DNA from: Enterococcus innesii
GTDB lineage: Bacteria > Bacillota > Bacilli > Lactobacillales > Enterococcaceae
Assembly: GCA_018982785.1 (NCBI GenBank)
Contig: JAHHEN010000006.1
Span: 310,001 to 374,000 of the forward strand
Direction: 5' to 3'
Length of the DNA stretch: 64,000 nucleotides
In this document: one piece after another, positions 1 to 9,505 of the stretch
How the letters are laid out: the number at the start of each line of letters is the position of its first letter
Numbering within the stretch: the first letter of the stretch is position 1
Made by a program: the position numbers and the translations under genes
The notes under the pieces: model-generated
Told to the model about the DNA's origin: nothing
What the model saw: the letters and a program-made list of their open reading frames with translations, nothing else
The model's database searches: none

Positions 1-46
1 TTGATAGCCGAATCTGTCTTCTTCATCCTAAAAATCAGGTTCAATT

Positions 47-99
47 TTGACTCAACAAGCGAAAAACTGTAAAAAGAACATACGTTCATGTATCCTAAT
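47..99 (+). promoter_or_regulatory. Possible LexA-type operator upstream of the epoxide hydrolase gene
   Basis: A 12-bp dyad GAACATACGTTC lies at 76-87, matching the GAAC-N4-GTTC core of Gram-positive LexA boxes. A TTGACT hexamer at 47-52 with a poor -10 at 70-75, or a TATCCT at 91-96, could form the promoter. The hydrolase start codon is at 132 behind the RBS AGGAGG. Whether LexA or another regulator uses the dyad cannot be told. Confidence 0.4.
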
Positions 100-131
100 T
101 CTTAACAAGTACATTTTTATTAGGAGGTCCC

Positions 132-1292
132 ATGGAAATTAGCCCTTTTGAAGTACGGATTTCAGAAAAAGCATTGAGTGACTTAAAAAAACGCCTGGCG
201 CTAACAAGGTATCCCGATGAACCCGCCAATGCTGGCTGGAATTATGGTATTCCTTTAGATGATATGAAAACGATTATTTCTTATTGGCAAGACGAATTTG
301 ATTGGCGTAATGCAGAAAAGAGAATAAATGCTTTTGCCAATTTCACAACTACGATTGATGGAATGACGATTCATTTTATTCATGAACGTGGGCATGGTCC
401 CAATCCAACACCATTGTTGATCCCCCATGGTTGGCCGAGTTCTATTTATGAGCTTTTGGATTTGATTCCCTTCCTAACTGATCCAGAATCCTTTGGTGGT
501 TCACCAGAAGCTTCTTTTGATGTCATCATTCCTTCGATTCCTGGACATGGATTTTCTGACATCCCAAAAGAGGGACATTTTGAAGATCGCAAGGCTGGGC
601 AGATTTTGTTAAAACTTATGAAGAGGTTGGGCTATGATCAATTCGGAATTCATGGTTATGATTTAGGAGCAAGTATCGCCGGTCTCCTATGTTTGGATCA
701 CCCAGACAATGTGATTGGCTACCATACCACCTCACCGGGAAACCCTAGTCCTCTTATAACAGATGAAACGCCTATGAGCACAGCAGAAACAGAATATTTG
801 GCACTTTGTAAACGTTGGTATGCAAAAGAAGGTGGCTATGCTCATAGTTTAGGTACAAAACCACAAACGTATGCTTATGGACTCAATGATTCACCTGTAG
901 GTTTAGCTGCCTTCATTATTGAAAAATGGCATTTATGGTCAATGCAGAATGAGGAAGACACCCACTATCACTTTGACTTGGACACACTCTTAACCAATGT
1001 GTCTATTTACTGGTTCACCGAAACGATCAATTCAAATCGCTTCTACTATGAAGGCCAATATACACAGTGGCCTAACCAATTCGACCGTTCATTTGTACCT
1101 TTAGGTGTTTTACTAACTTCCCAAGCTCATGAACGTCCGCCAAAAGAGTACGTAGAAAGACTTTTCCCGAAGATCCTTCGCTGGGAAGAGCTTAACACTG
1201 GTGGGCATTTCGCAGCTGCTGAATGTCCAGCTTTGCTTGCGAGCCATATCCGCGCTTTCTTTTCTACAGTAACTGATACAACAAAGGAGTAA
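132..1292 (+). CDS. Epoxide hydrolase-like alpha/beta hydrolase (EHN family)
   Basis: 386 aa. The first ~110 residues match the epoxide hydrolase N-terminal (EHN) domain, followed by an alpha/beta-hydrolase fold. The HGWP oxyanion-hole motif is near residue 99. The nucleophile elbow reads GYDLG, so the nucleophile is an Asp as in epoxide hydrolases, not a Ser. A C-terminal Gly-Gly-His in NTGGHFAA supplies the catalytic histidine. These enzymes open epoxides to diols in the cytoplasm; the substrate cannot be told. The RBS AGGAGG sits 7 bp before the ATG. The gene stands alone, with a terminator directly after it. Confidence 0.85.
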   Translation: MEISPFEVRISEKALSDLKKRLALTRYPDEPANAGWNYGIPLDDMKTIISYWQDEFDWRNAEKRINAFANFTTTIDGMTIHFIHERGHGPNPTPLLIPHGWPSSIYELLDLIPFLTDPESFGGSPEASFDVIIPSIPGHGFSDIPKEGHFEDRKAGQILLKLMKRLGYDQFGIHGYDLGASIAGLLCLDHPDNVIGYHTTSPGNPSPLITDETPMSTAETEYLALCKRWYAKEGGYAHSLGTKPQTYAYGLNDSPVGLAAFIIEKWHLWSMQNEEDTHYHFDLDTLLTNVSIYWFTETINSNRFYYEGQYTQWPNQFDRSFVPLGVLLTSQAHERPPKEYVERLFPKILRWEELNTGGHFAAAECPALLASHIRAFFSTVTDTTKE

Positions 1293-1294
1293 AT

Positions 1295-1336
1295 AAAAAA
1301 GCTGTGCCCTAAAAGTTGATGGGCGCAGCTTTTTTA
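1295..1336. terminator. Bidirectional rho-independent terminator
   Basis: A hairpin of GCTGTGCCC with GGGCGCAGC is flanked by A6 on the left and T6 on the right. It can serve the hydrolase gene (plus) and the convergent LysM gene (minus). Confidence 0.85.
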
Positions 1337-1415
1337 GCGTCTGCGACGAGCTGTTCAAAACTAAATGCTCGCTTCAGTTATAGTATAGTAGTTTTTTCGA
1401 TCAAGTTTTACTTGC

Positions 1416-2018
1416 TTACCAATTCGTATAAACATCAATACCGCTATGACCAACACCTGTGTCATAGACTTTGTAGGCACCTAAGGATGATTGACCAGTC
1501 GAACCTTTCGGTTGATTGTCGCTGGCAACAACGATGTATCCATCGGCATCACGGATGGTTCCGTCTGATGCTACATGGCGACCAGGGATGTTCAATCCGC
1601 CTCCTGGCAAGACTTTTTGTGAGTAGTACGATTCTCTCACACCATTGAAGTAGTTGATACCGTCCACTGGATTCAAGACACCAGAACCAGCACCAGGAAT
1701 GCTTGAACGGGTTTGACTCACGTTAGCAGTCGCTGTAGATTCACTTTTTTCTGTGCTTTCTTTCGTACTTGTTTCTTTGTTTTCTACTGATTGGCCATCG
1801 TTAGAAACCAACAATGTTTCGCCATCAAAAATCATATTTGGATTTTCGATCGAATCATTCAAAGCTAAAAGATCTTCGACCGTTGTTTGATAAGTAGCAG
1901 CGATCCCAGATAGGGTGTCTCCTGGTTCGACAACATGGGTTTGTTCTGCTGCTGAAACAACTGTTCCTCCAACGAATAAACCAAATCCTGCAACAACTGT
2001 AAATGCAAATTTTTTCAA
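1416..2018 (-). CDS. Secreted LysM-domain cell-wall protein
   Basis: 200 aa. A signal peptide covers about residues 1-24 (MKKFAF, a hydrophobic core, then VSAAE). One LysM domain follows at about residues 27-72 (HVVEPGDTLSGIA), which binds peptidoglycan. A Ser/Thr/Glu-rich linker at about 75-105 leads to a C-terminal domain ending in GIDVYTNW. That end recalls the double-psi beta-barrel 3D domains of Gram-positive wall proteins, but the match is too weak to assign an enzyme activity. RBS AGAGAGG lies upstream of the ATG. Outside the membrane, wall-associated. Confidence 0.8.
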   Translation of the reverse strand: MKKFAFTVVAGFGLFVGGTVVSAAEQTHVVEPGDTLSGIAATYQTTVEDLLALNDSIENPNMIFDGETLLVSNDGQSVENKETSTKESTEKSESTATANVSQTRSSIPGAGSGVLNPVDGINYFNGVRESYYSQKVLPGGGLNIPGRHVASDGTIRDADGYIVVASDNQPKGSTGQSSLGAYKVYDTGVGHSGIDVYTNW

Positions 2019-2252
2019 ATGAAAAAACCTCTCTTTTGATTATTTGTCCCGCTATCGGGCACAAGTAAGAGAATAACATTACAATATTGCAGGAAGGTTT
2101 CAGAAATATTTTTCATTATCACAATTGTTAAACAGAAAGTTACAAGCTTTTTGTTGATAATCAGTAAACTTACAATATTGTTATCCATTTCGATGAATGA
2201 TTTTGGCTCCATCATGCTATAGTAAACCCAGTAATTGAAAGGATCGATGCAC

Positions 2253-2642
2253 ATGAAAAAACTACTTTTGACGCTTGGCGTTTTGATTTTAGCAGTAGGT
2301 GGCTACTTTGGCTATACGTACTATACAACAACTTATCAAGGGATAACGGCTTATGCCATCACGCCCAACAAAGTCCCAGAAAAGACCCAAACGTACAGCG
2401 ATTCCGGTGAAAAAATCGATGGCTCCTTTACGTATAAGTACACGTTTGAGTTTGTTAAGAAAAACGGCGAGAAAGAACTCATGACCTATGATCTTTCTGG
2501 TGAAAATGTGAAGCCATTCGCGCCAAATACCTTAGTCAAAGCAGAGATCAGTAAAACCCGTGTCATCTCGGGTCCCAATGAAGTCCCTCAATCAGAAGTT
2601 CCAGCAAAAATACTGTCTGAGCTGGAAACCTTTGACGAATAA
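2253..2642 (+). CDS. YxeA family (DUF1093) small exported protein
   Basis: 129 aa from the ATG at 2253, chosen because AGGA at 2240-2243 gives good spacing; in-frame TTG 2235 and ATG 2247 are too close to it. An N-terminal hydrophobic segment (residues 4-20) is a signal anchor. The rest is a small beta-rich domain with the Tyr-rich pattern and the KKNGEKEL strand of the YxeA/DUF1093 family. Function is unknown in the family. Single gene, followed by a terminator. Confidence 0.75.
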   Translation: MKKLLLTLGVLILAVGGYFGYTYYTTTYQGITAYAITPNKVPEKTQTYSDSGEKIDGSFTYKYTFEFVKKNGEKELMTYDLSGENVKPFAPNTLVKAEISKTRVISGPNEVPQSEVPAKILSELETFDE

Positions 2643-2957
2643 GGACTTCTTACAAGAAACTTTCTACTTTTTAAGGTTCATTTTACTTTGACGGTCTATG
2701 CTAACTTTATACCAAAACTATTTTTCTTCCTCTTACCAGTCCTCGCCCGACTGGTATTTTTTGATTTTTCCCAATGGTCAAGAGTTACGCTTCTTATAGA
2801 CAGAACCGCTCTAGCTTCTCATGGTTTTTTCTGCTCAAGCTTTGATCAAGTAGCTATTGACTATCGGAAATAAATAAACCGAGAATCATTAGGATAAAAG
2901 CTGAGTTCATCATAAAAAAACCGCTAGATTGTTTATCTCTAGCGGCTTTCTTCGATT
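2643..2957. terminator. Intergenic region with two facing terminators
   Basis: ACCAGTC (2735-2741) pairs with GACTGGT (2749-2755) and is followed by ATTTTTT, ending the YxeA-family gene on the plus strand. CCGCTAGA (2921-2928) pairs with TCTAGCGG (2938-2945), with an A-run at 2914-2920 that reads as T on the minus strand, ending glnA. I see no gene in this stretch. Confidence 0.8.
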
Positions 2958-4298
2958 TTAATAGAGTTCCAAGTATTGTTCTCTTTCCCACTCGGAGACT
3001 GTTTGGCGGAAGGCTGCCCATTCTAATCGTTTTGCTTCGACAAAGTTGGCATAGATGTGTTTGCCTAAGGCATCGATCATCACTTGGTCTTTGCGCAATG
3101 CTTTGATGGCATTGTGAATCGTTGATGGCAGATCTTCGATTTGTGCTTCTGCCCGTTCTGTTTCGTTCATGATGTAGATGTTACGGTCGACAGCTGGTGG
3201 TGGTGTCAACTCACGTCTAACGCCATCAAGTCCAGCTTGCAGTAAAACAGCCATGGCTAAGTATGGGTTGGCTGATGGGTCAACCGAACGCAATTCCAAA
3301 CGCGTTGACAAGCCTCTTGATTCTGGTACCCGGATCAGTGGTGAACGGTTGCGTCCTGACCACGCCACGTATACAGGCGCTTCGTAACCTGGCACTAAGC
3401 GTTTGTAAGAGTTGACAGTTGGATTGCAGACAGCTGTGTAAGCACGGGCGTGTTCAATCAAACCGCCTAAGAAGTGATACGCTGTTTGGCTTAATTGCAT
3501 TGGTCCTTCTTCATCAAAGAAGACATTTTCATCGCCTTTGAACAAGGACATGTTGCAGTGCATGCCTGAACCGTTGATGCCGAATAATGGTTTTGGCATG
3601 AAGGTTGCATGCAAGCCGTGTTTACGAGCAATAGTTTTCACGACAAGTTTGAAGGTTTGGATGTTGTCACATGCTTCCACTGCATCCGCATATTTAAAGT
3701 CGATCTCGTGTTGCCCTGGTGCCACCTCATGGTGAGACGCTTCAACTTCAAAGCCAAGGCTTTCTAATTCTAATACGATATCGCGACGGCAGTTTTCCCC
3801 TAGATCGGTTGGGGCAAAATCGAAGTAGCCGCCTTTGTCGTTTAATTCAGTTGTGATTTCGCCTGCTTCATCTAATTTGAATAGGAAAAATTCTGGTTCT
3901 GGTCCAAGATTGAAAGAAGTAAAACCAAGGGATTGCATGTCCGCTAATGCCCGTTTTAAGTTGCCGCGAGGGTCGCCTGCAAATGGGGTGCCATCTGGAT
4001 TGTAGATATCACAGATCAAGCGAGCCACTTTGCCATGTTCACTTTCCCAAGGGAAGATCATCCAGGTCGACAAATCAGGATATAGATACATGTCACTTTC
4101 TTCAATACGGACAAATCCTTCAATAGAAGAACCGTCAAACATCATTTTGTTTTCCAGTACTTTATCTAATTGGCTTACAGGTACTTCAACGTTCTTGTTT
4201 GTTCCTAAAATATCAGTAAACATCAAGCGTAAAAAGCGCACGTTCTCATCCTTTACGATTTGTTTGATGTCTTCGGCAGTTCTTTCAAATTTTGGCAT
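2958..4298 (-). CDS. glnA: Glutamine synthetase, type I
   Basis: 446 aa, the length of the short GSI-alpha form of Firmicutes. It makes glutamine from glutamate, ammonia and ATP in the cytoplasm as a dodecamer. Visible signatures are DGSSIEGF at residues 55-62, the PEPEFFLF metal-site strand, the [11 protein letters not shown]-binding loop and the [13 protein letters not shown] arginine-flap region. The feedback-inhibited GSI-alpha enzyme also signals to GlnR. It lies 59 bp downstream of glnR in the same orientation, the standard glnRA operon, so GlnR repression applies to it. Confidence 0.97.
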   Translation of the reverse strand: MPKFERTAEDIKQIVKDENVRFLRLMFTDILGTNKNVEVPVSQLDKVLENKMMFDGSSIEGFVRIEESDMYLYPDLSTWMIFPWESEHGKVARLICDIYNPDGTPFAGDPRGNLKRALADMQSLGFTSFNLGPEPEFFLFKLDEAGEITTELNDKGGYFDFAPTDLGENCRRDIVLELESLGFEVEASHHEVAPGQHEIDFKYADAVEACDNIQTFKLVVKTIARKHGLHATFMPKPLFGINGSGMHCNMSLFKGDENVFFDEEGPMQLSQTAYHFLGGLIEHARAYTAVCNPTVNSYKRLVPGYEAPVYVAWSGRNRSPLIRVPESRGLSTRLELRSVDPSANPYLAMAVLLQAGLDGVRRELTPPPAVDRNIYIMNETERAEAQIEDLPSTIHNAIKALRKDQVMIDALGKHIYANFVEAKRLEWAAFRQTVSEWEREQYLELY

Positions 4299-4357
4299 AG
4301 TATCCCTTCCTTTTTCCCAATTCTTTTTTTATATCACAGCAATGATCTACAAGTGTT

Positions 4358-4738
4358 CTACATTCGTGGACCTTTTTGCTGGTATGGCTGTTGTTGATTC
4401 AATCCACCTTGAGCCAAGAGTTCATCATAAAAAATTCGACGAACATCTTCATCGGTCAGCGGCGGTTTGTTCTTCGCTTCTTTTTCTTTGGCAACTTTCA
4501 TTTCATAAACTCGTTTGATCCCAGCCATGTTCAGTCCATCGGAAAGATAGTCTTTGATCTCTAGCAAGGTATCAATATCATTCAGCGAATACATACGTCG
4601 ATTGCCATCGCTGCGTTCCGGGTGAATCAATTCTTGTTCTTCGTAATAACGAATTTGACGGGCGGTGAGATCGGTCAATTTCATGACTGTTCCGATAGGA
4701 AAGACTGACATTGAGCGCCGCAATTCTTTTTCCCGCAT
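4358..4738 (-). CDS. glnR: MerR-family nitrogen repressor GlnR
   Basis: 126 aa from the ATG at 4738, which has the RBS GGAGGGGAGCC; a longer frame to 4813 has no RBS and would overlap the promoter. The N-terminal winged helix-turn-helix of the MerR type includes ARQIRYYEEQ and the wing NRRMYS. The C-terminal tail is Gln/Pro-rich and is the region through which GlnR senses feedback-inhibited glutamine synthetase. Represses glnRA and ammonium uptake genes when glutamine is plentiful. First gene of the glnRA operon. Confidence 0.95.
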   Translation of the reverse strand: MREKELRRSMSVFPIGTVMKLTDLTARQIRYYEEQELIHPERSDGNRRMYSLNDIDTLLEIKDYLSDGLNMAGIKRVYEMKVAKEKEAKNKPPLTDEDVRRIFYDELLAQGGLNQQQPYQQKGPRM

Positions 4739-4784
4739 AACTTGGCTCCCCTCCGTTTCAATGATGCTGCGTAACTTTATGGAA

Positions 4785-4837
4785 ACTATACCAATTCTTT
4801 TTTTGCGTGTCAACCCCTCATGTTAGAAAAAGTGACA
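4785..4837 (-). promoter_or_regulatory. glnRA promoter with GlnR operator
   Basis: On the minus strand TTGACA (4813-4808), 17 bp, TATAGT (4790-4785). Just upstream, 4821-4837 reads TGTTA-N7-TGACA, an exact fit to the GlnR box TGTNA-N7-TNACA. Confidence 0.88.
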
Positions 4838-4992
4838 TGAATGCAAATTTTTTTGATTTTTTCATTAGGTCCTTGATTTGATCGCATGTTCAAGCAGTCC
4901 TTTTTCTGGAAGAAATGATGCTTTAGCCAAAAACGTTCGGGTTTTGCACTCGAAGGAAGCCAAACCACTTATGCTCCCATAATTTTGTCACC

Positions 4993-5026
4993 AAAAAAAA
5001 AAAACGGTGCATCGGCTGCACCGTTT
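4993..5026 (-). terminator. Terminator after hflX
   Basis: A 10-bp perfect stem, AAACGGTGCA (5002-5011) with TGCACCGTTT (5017-5026), reads on the minus strand into a run of about 12 T. Confidence 0.93.
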
Positions 5027-5030
5027 CTGC

Positions 5031-6275
5031 TTATTCCTGTTCTTGCGCCATTCTGCGTAGTGGATAGGTATCCTCCAGCGCAAATCCTTTGATATGATAG
5101 GTCTGTGTTGCTTCATCGAAGGCATTACTCAACACTAGTGACTCCCGTTTTAAGCGATTCAGCGCATTGCCTTCATCGGCTTGCAGCACTAGATGATAAG
5201 GCTGCATGATCTGCATCAATTCCATTTTGATCGCCTGAGTCAAGCGTTCTTTGCCTTTGGTACTCTTTGCCGAGATCAAGACGTTGGGAAATAGTGTTGG
5301 GACAAACTGATCGGCGTCGATGCGATCCGCCTTATTGTAGACCGTCAACATCGGTAATTGGGTCAAAGAAAGTTCCTCCATTAATTTTAAGACCGTCTCC
5401 TCTTGCTGGACCCGTTCTTCGGAACTGGCATCGACGACATGCAGCAAGAAGTCCATGTTTTGACTTTCCTCCAGTGTGGAATGAAACGCATCGATCAATT
5501 GAGTCGGCAATTCTTGGATAAAACCAACCGTATCGGTAATGGTGACTTCGAATCCTTCTGGCATCCGCCAGCGTTTCGTCAAAGGATCGAGTGTCGCAAA
5601 CAACTGGTCTTGCTCATACGTATCCGCACTGGTCAAAATGTTTAAAATAGTTGATTTTCCAGCATTGGTATAACCAATCAAGCCCATTTGAAAGACTTGG
5701 CTGTCTTTGCGCTTTTGGCGTGTCCGGTCTCGATGGGCTGCCACTTCCTTCAATTCCCGTTTGATGATGGTGATGCGGTTGCGGATGTGTCGACGATCAG
5801 TCTCCAGCTTGGTTTCCCCTGGCCCTCTCGTTCCGATTCCGCCCCCTAGCCGAGACATGTTCTTTCCTTGCCCTATCAAGCGTGGAAGCAAATAATCCAG
5901 CTGCGCCAATTCTACTTGCAGCTTTCCTTCTTTGGAACGGGCACGCATCGCAAATATATCGAGGATCAGCTGGACGCGATCAATCACTGGCACTTCTAGC
6001 GCATCACCAATCAACTGGCTTTGCCTTGGTGTCAGTTCATGATTGAAGATCACTAGATCTGCTTCATGTGCTTCTGCCAACTGCTGCAATTCCGCAACTT
6101 TCCCCTTGCCAATCACGGTTTGTCGATCGACTTGCTGCCGTTTTTGCACCAGTGAAAAAACAACTTCGCCATTGGCGGTTTTTGTTAAGCTTTTCAATTC
6201 TTTCATTGACGAATCAAAATGAAGATAGTTTTTCTCCGTTTCTACTCCGACAAGAATCACACGTTCTTGGCTCAT
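5031..6275 (-). CDS. hflX: Ribosome-associated GTPase HflX
   Basis: 414 aa from the ATG at 6275, which overlaps the miaA stop (ATGA) behind GGAGGAG. The N-terminal HflX domain contains the glycine-rich linker RLGGGIGTRGPGE. The G domain follows with P-loop GYTNAGKST, DTVGF (G3) and NKAD (G4). HflX splits stalled or hibernating 70S ribosomes under heat or antibiotic stress. Last gene of the GDPD-miaA-hflX operon, with a strong terminator after it. Confidence 0.95.
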   Translation of the reverse strand: MSQERVILVGVETEKNYLHFDSSMKELKSLTKTANGEVVFSLVQKRQQVDRQTVIGKGKVAELQQLAEAHEADLVIFNHELTPRQSQLIGDALEVPVIDRVQLILDIFAMRARSKEGKLQVELAQLDYLLPRLIGQGKNMSRLGGGIGTRGPGETKLETDRRHIRNRITIIKRELKEVAAHRDRTRQKRKDSQVFQMGLIGYTNAGKSTILNILTSADTYEQDQLFATLDPLTKRWRMPEGFEVTITDTVGFIQELPTQLIDAFHSTLEESQNMDFLLHVVDASSEERVQQEETVLKLMEELSLTQLPMLTVYNKADRIDADQFVPTLFPNVLISAKSTKGKERLTQAIKMELMQIMQPYHLVLQADEGNALNRLKRESLVLSNAFDEATQTYHIKGFALEDTYPLRRMAQEQE

Positions 6276-7189
6276 CTTTTCTCCTCCAACCATTGGTCGA
6301 TTTCTGTTTCAAGGGTACGTTGTTCTTCAGGTTGTCTCACTAAATCAATCCATCGGGGCTGTGCTCGGTTATTGAACCACGTCAGCTGCCGCTTGGCGTA
6401 GCGGCGTGAGTTTTGCTTGATTTGCTCAATGGTTTCATCCAATGTGGCCTGCCCGTGAAAATAGGGCAAAAATTCCTTGTAGCCGATCCCTTTGGCGGCT
6501 TGCGTTTCTGGATACTGCAAAACAGCTTTTGCTTCTTCGATCAAGCCTTGATCCATCATTAAGTCCACTCGCTGATTGATTCGCTGGTATAACACTTCTC
6601 GCTCAGTGGTTAAACCAATCATGAAGAAATCGTACAAAACTTGCGGTGTTTCTTTTGGTGCAGCAATACTTTCGCCAGTCATTTCAAAAACCTCCAACGC
6701 ACGAATCACTTTCCGCTCATTGTTGTAGTGGATCTTCGATGCTGCCAAGGGATCGACCGCCTGCAACTTTTGCCATAGAGCTTCTTTGCCGATGGCTGCT
6801 GCTTCTTGTTCATAGCGCTGACGAATCGTTGGGTCGCCTTCTTCTACTCCTAAACGAAAGTCATACAAAAGCGCTTGGATGTATAGTCCTGTCCCCCCCA
6901 CAACGATCGGCAACTTTCCTTGCTGCTGGATCGTCTCGATGGCTTCACGCCCCATTTGCTGGAAATCAGCGGCAGAGTATGCTTCCGTCATCCCACGAAT
7001 ATCGATCAAATGATGAGGAATCCCTGCCATTTCTTCCTTCGTCACTTTGGCGGTACCGATATCTAACTGACGGTAAATTTGCATGGAATCCCCGCTGATG
7101 ATCTCCCCATGGTATTTTTGGGCTAACTGGATACTCAAGGCGGTTTTGCCGACTGCGGTCGGTCCCACGATTACTAAGACTTTTTTCAT
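6272..7189 (-). CDS. miaA: tRNA dimethylallyltransferase MiaA
   Basis: 305 aa. Transfers the dimethylallyl group to N6 of A37 in tRNAs reading UNN codons. P-loop GPTAVGKT is at residues 9-16, followed by the SGDSMQIYR substrate loop and GGTGLY. The start overlaps the GDPD stop by ATGA, and its own stop overlaps the hflX start by ATGA. This means translational coupling across three genes. The miaA-hflX pairing is widespread. Confidence 0.96.
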   Translation of the reverse strand: MKKVLVIVGPTAVGKTALSIQLAQKYHGEIISGDSMQIYRQLDIGTAKVTKEEMAGIPHHLIDIRGMTEAYSAADFQQMGREAIETIQQQGKLPIVVGGTGLYIQALLYDFRLGVEEGDPTIRQRYEQEAAAIGKEALWQKLQAVDPLAASKIHYNNERKVIRALEVFEMTGESIAAPKETPQVLYDFFMIGLTTEREVLYQRINQRVDLMMDQGLIEEAKAVLQYPETQAAKGIGYKEFLPYFHGQATLDETIEQIKQNSRRYAKRQLTWFNNRAQPRWIDLVRQPEEQRTLETEIDQWLEEKR

Positions 7190-7935
7190 CCTTTTGTTTC
7201 CTCACGGACCTGTTGCACAATTGCCCGAGCTTTTTCTGGAAAATCGGTGATGATCCCCGTCAACCCCAGAGCCAAGCAGGTGCGAATCGCCGCTTCTTCG
7301 TTGACAGTCCACGGACGGATCGCGATCGGAAAATCAGTTAGGACCGTTGCTGTCTCTTGAACCCAGCGATAGGCAGGATGAATTCCTTCGATATACGGTC
7401 GGCTGAGCGCCAACGGTGGTTTGTCTCCCCCGCGTCCCATAATAAAATCAAGGGTCGCATCCGGTTCGATCGCATGCATCCGATCCAAGGTCTCGATATT
7501 GAAGGAACAATACCAATGAGTAAAGGGCCATTCTTGGCTATTCAATAAGTCGGATACTTTGGCTTCGATTCCTTCATACTCATAATGATCGGTTTTTAAT
7601 TCGATCGTCAAAATGCCACGATAATTCTTCGCTGCAAGTAAATCCAACACTTCTTTTAGCGTGGGGATTTTGGCGGCTTGAAATTCCTCAGAAAACCAGC
7701 TGCCAGCATTGAGTTCTTTTAGTTCAACAACCGTCAGGTCACAGATCCGACCTTTGCCGTTGGTCGTTCGATCAACCGTTTCATCATGCATGACGATCAA
7801 GCCGCCATCTTTTGATAGATGTACATCTAACTCAATGATATCAGCTTTGACCCGCACCGCTTCCGCAAATGCTGGTAGCGTGTTTTCAGGTCGGTTGCCG
7901 CTACTCCCGCGGTGGGCAACGATTTGTACCATCAT
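7186..7935 (-). CDS. Glycerophosphodiester phosphodiesterase
   Basis: 249 aa, a single GDPD domain. Hydrolyses glycerophosphodiesters to glycerol-3-phosphate and an alcohol. The HRGSSGNRPENT motif near the N-terminus and HDETVDRTTNG carry the two catalytic histidines and the first metal ligands (E and D). There is no signal peptide, so it is cytoplasmic. First gene of the operon, coupled to miaA by ATGA. Confidence 0.93.
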   Translation of the reverse strand: MMVQIVAHRGSSGNRPENTLPAFAEAVRVKADIIELDVHLSKDGGLIVMHDETVDRTTNGKGRICDLTVVELKELNAGSWFSEEFQAAKIPTLKEVLDLLAAKNYRGILTIELKTDHYEYEGIEAKVSDLLNSQEWPFTHWYCSFNIETLDRMHAIEPDATLDFIMGRGGDKPPLALSRPYIEGIHPAYRWVQETATVLTDFPIAIRPWTVNEEAAIRTCLALGLTGIITDFPEKARAIVQQVREETKG

Positions 7936-8045
7936 TCTTTCACTCCATTCTCACTCTTTATTTTACCATGGAATCTGCTAGAACCAAAAAACCTCTGTTT
8001 GTTTCGATCCTCTTAATGAATAATAACGCTTTGTTTCGGTCAAAG

Positions 8046-8078
8046 AAAAACACCCTTACTATGATCGCAGTAAGAGTG
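8046..8078 (-). terminator. Terminator after the 182-aa membrane-anchored protein gene
   Basis: On the minus strand CACTCTTACT pairs with AGTAAGGGTG and is followed by TTTTTCTTTG. One pair is a G-U wobble only in the minus-strand RNA, which supports this direction. Confidence 0.75.
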
Positions 8079-8158
8079 TGTGTGATCAGTTAAAAAAGCG
8101 CAACCGTCGATACTCTGGTTTGGTTGCCTTAACCAAGGAAAACGGCTGACCAGTAGAA

Positions 8159-8707
8159 TCAAATCGTTTTTGAAAAATAGGTCAACGGTTCGCTCGTCAT
8201 GTTTTTCATTTGGGTTTTACGCTCATTGACCATTTCGACTAATTGATCAAGGAAATTTTCCATAATGATCCGACCGCCTTTATACGTATACCCACCGATC
8301 TTAACGGTTTCCTCTGGGGATAAAATCACCCGACGTGTTCCGATTTTTTTGAAAAATTCTTCCAAGAAAAAATTCGGTAGATAAAAACTGTTTTGCGCCG
8401 CAAAAGATTGTAGATAGGCAAAATCATCGATGGTGATATAACAGTCGTCAAAGGCATCAAAGCTGACATACTCATCCATCAGCATGACCCGTTTTTGTAG
8501 AATCTCACTGATTTTTTGATTCAATAAAACCAGCGTTTCGATTTCTTTGACTTTATGCTCCAACAAACGGCGTTGTTTTTCTTTTTGTTCCTCATACCGA
8601 ATGCGTAAATTAAAAATGATGGTTACTAACAATGCGCCCACTAAGACGCCGATCAAACCTGCTATTGCTACTGCCATTCTTCGATCCTTCCTCATTCCTT
8701 TTTTCAT
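8159..8707 (-). CDS. Membrane-anchored coiled-coil protein of unknown function
   Basis: 182 aa. One transmembrane segment at about residues 12-33 follows basic residues (RKDRR), so the bulk is probably cytoplasmic. A charged helical region at about 36-72, rich in K/E/R/Q, looks like a coiled coil. The remaining ~110 residues form a domain I do not recognise. It sits divergently to clpP and alone in its unit. I would expect a lineage-conserved enterococcal protein. Confidence 0.7.
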   Translation of the reverse strand: MKKGMRKDRRMAVAIAGLIGVLVGALLVTIIFNLRIRYEEQKEKQRRLLEHKVKEIETLVLLNQKISEILQKRVMLMDEYVSFDAFDDCYITIDDFAYLQSFAAQNSFYLPNFFLEEFFKKIGTRRVILSPEETVKIGGYTYKGGRIIMENFLDQLVEMVNERKTQMKNMTSEPLTYFSKTI

Positions 8708-8754
8708 ATTGTATCATATTTGAAAGTTTCGCAAAAAAGATAACTAACTTTTTA

Positions 8755-8784
8755 TTTGACCTTTCTTGACCTAATCGGTATACT
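8755..8784 (+). promoter_or_regulatory. clpP promoter with CtsR operator
   Basis: TTTGACCTTTCTTGACC at 8755-8771 is the reverse complement of the CtsR heptad repeat RGTCAAAnAnRGTCAAA with one mismatch. It overlaps the -35 TTGACC (8756-8761), which lies 17 bp from the -10 TATACT (8779-8784). CtsR represses clp genes until heat stress. Confidence 0.88.
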
Positions 8785-8852
8785 ATCTCTTAGATATTGC
8801 GAAAACTTTATGCTAAACTATATCTATAACGATTTTTAGGAGGACTATCACT

Positions 8853-9443
8853 ATGAATTTAATTCCTACAGTCATTGAACAATCATCTCGCGGTGAAAGA
8901 GCGTATGACATCTATTCTCGTCTATTAAAAGACCGGATCATTATGTTGAGTGGTCAAGTAACCGATGACTTAGCAAACTCGATCATTGCTCAGCTTTTAT
9001 TCTTAGACGCGCAAGATTCTGAAAAAGACATCTACTTGTACATCAACTCGCCGGGCGGAAGCGTTACTGCTGGTCTAGCGATCTTTGATACCATGAACTT
9101 TATCAAAGCCGATGTCCAAACCATCGTTATGGGGATGGCTGCTTCTATGGGTTCATTCTTATTGACCGCTGGTGAAAAAGGCAAACGTTTTGCGTTACCA
9201 AATGCCGAAATCATGATTCACCAACCATTAGGTGGCGCACAAGGTCAAGCAACTGAGATTGAAATTGCTGCCCGCCACATTTTGGCAACCCGCGAACGTC
9301 TGAACAAAATCTTGTCAGAACGTACTGGTCAACCAATCGAAGTGATTGAACGCGACACCGATCGCGACAACTTCATGACCGCACAAGAAGCCAAAGATTA
9401 CGGCTTGATCGACGAGATCATGGAATCAAACAAATTGAAATAA
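8853..9443 (+). CDS. clpP: ATP-dependent Clp protease proteolytic subunit
   Basis: 196 aa, full length. The catalytic triad is intact: Ser98 (in MAASMG), His123 (in MIHQP) and Asp172 (RDNF). Forms the tetradecameric chamber that degrades proteins fed by ClpX, ClpC or ClpE. RBS AGGAGG precedes the ATG. Regulated by CtsR through the operator at 8755. Single-gene unit closed by a terminator. Confidence 0.98.
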   Translation: MNLIPTVIEQSSRGERAYDIYSRLLKDRIIMLSGQVTDDLANSIIAQLLFLDAQDSEKDIYLYINSPGGSVTAGLAIFDTMNFIKADVQTIVMGMAASMGSFLLTAGEKGKRFALPNAEIMIHQPLGGAQGQATEIEIAARHILATRERLNKILSERTGQPIEVIERDTDRDNFMTAQEAKDYGLIDEIMESNKLK

Positions 9444-9451
9444 GCTTGCAT

Positions 9452-9487
9452 AAAAAAAGGTGTACGAAGCAATTCGTACACCTTTTT
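9452..9487 (+). terminator. Terminator after clpP
   Basis: An 11-bp perfect stem, AGGTGTACGAA (9458-9468) with TTCGTACACCT (9473-9483), followed by T's. The A-run on the left lets it work for the convergent gene too. Confidence 0.93.
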
Positions 9488-9505
9488 GCGTCTTTTGGTT
9501 CATCG

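Noticed and set aside
2040-2240. WalR/YycF box upstream of the LysM gene
   Set aside because: TGTAA-like elements occur, but none with the required TGTAA-N6-TGTAA-type spacing.
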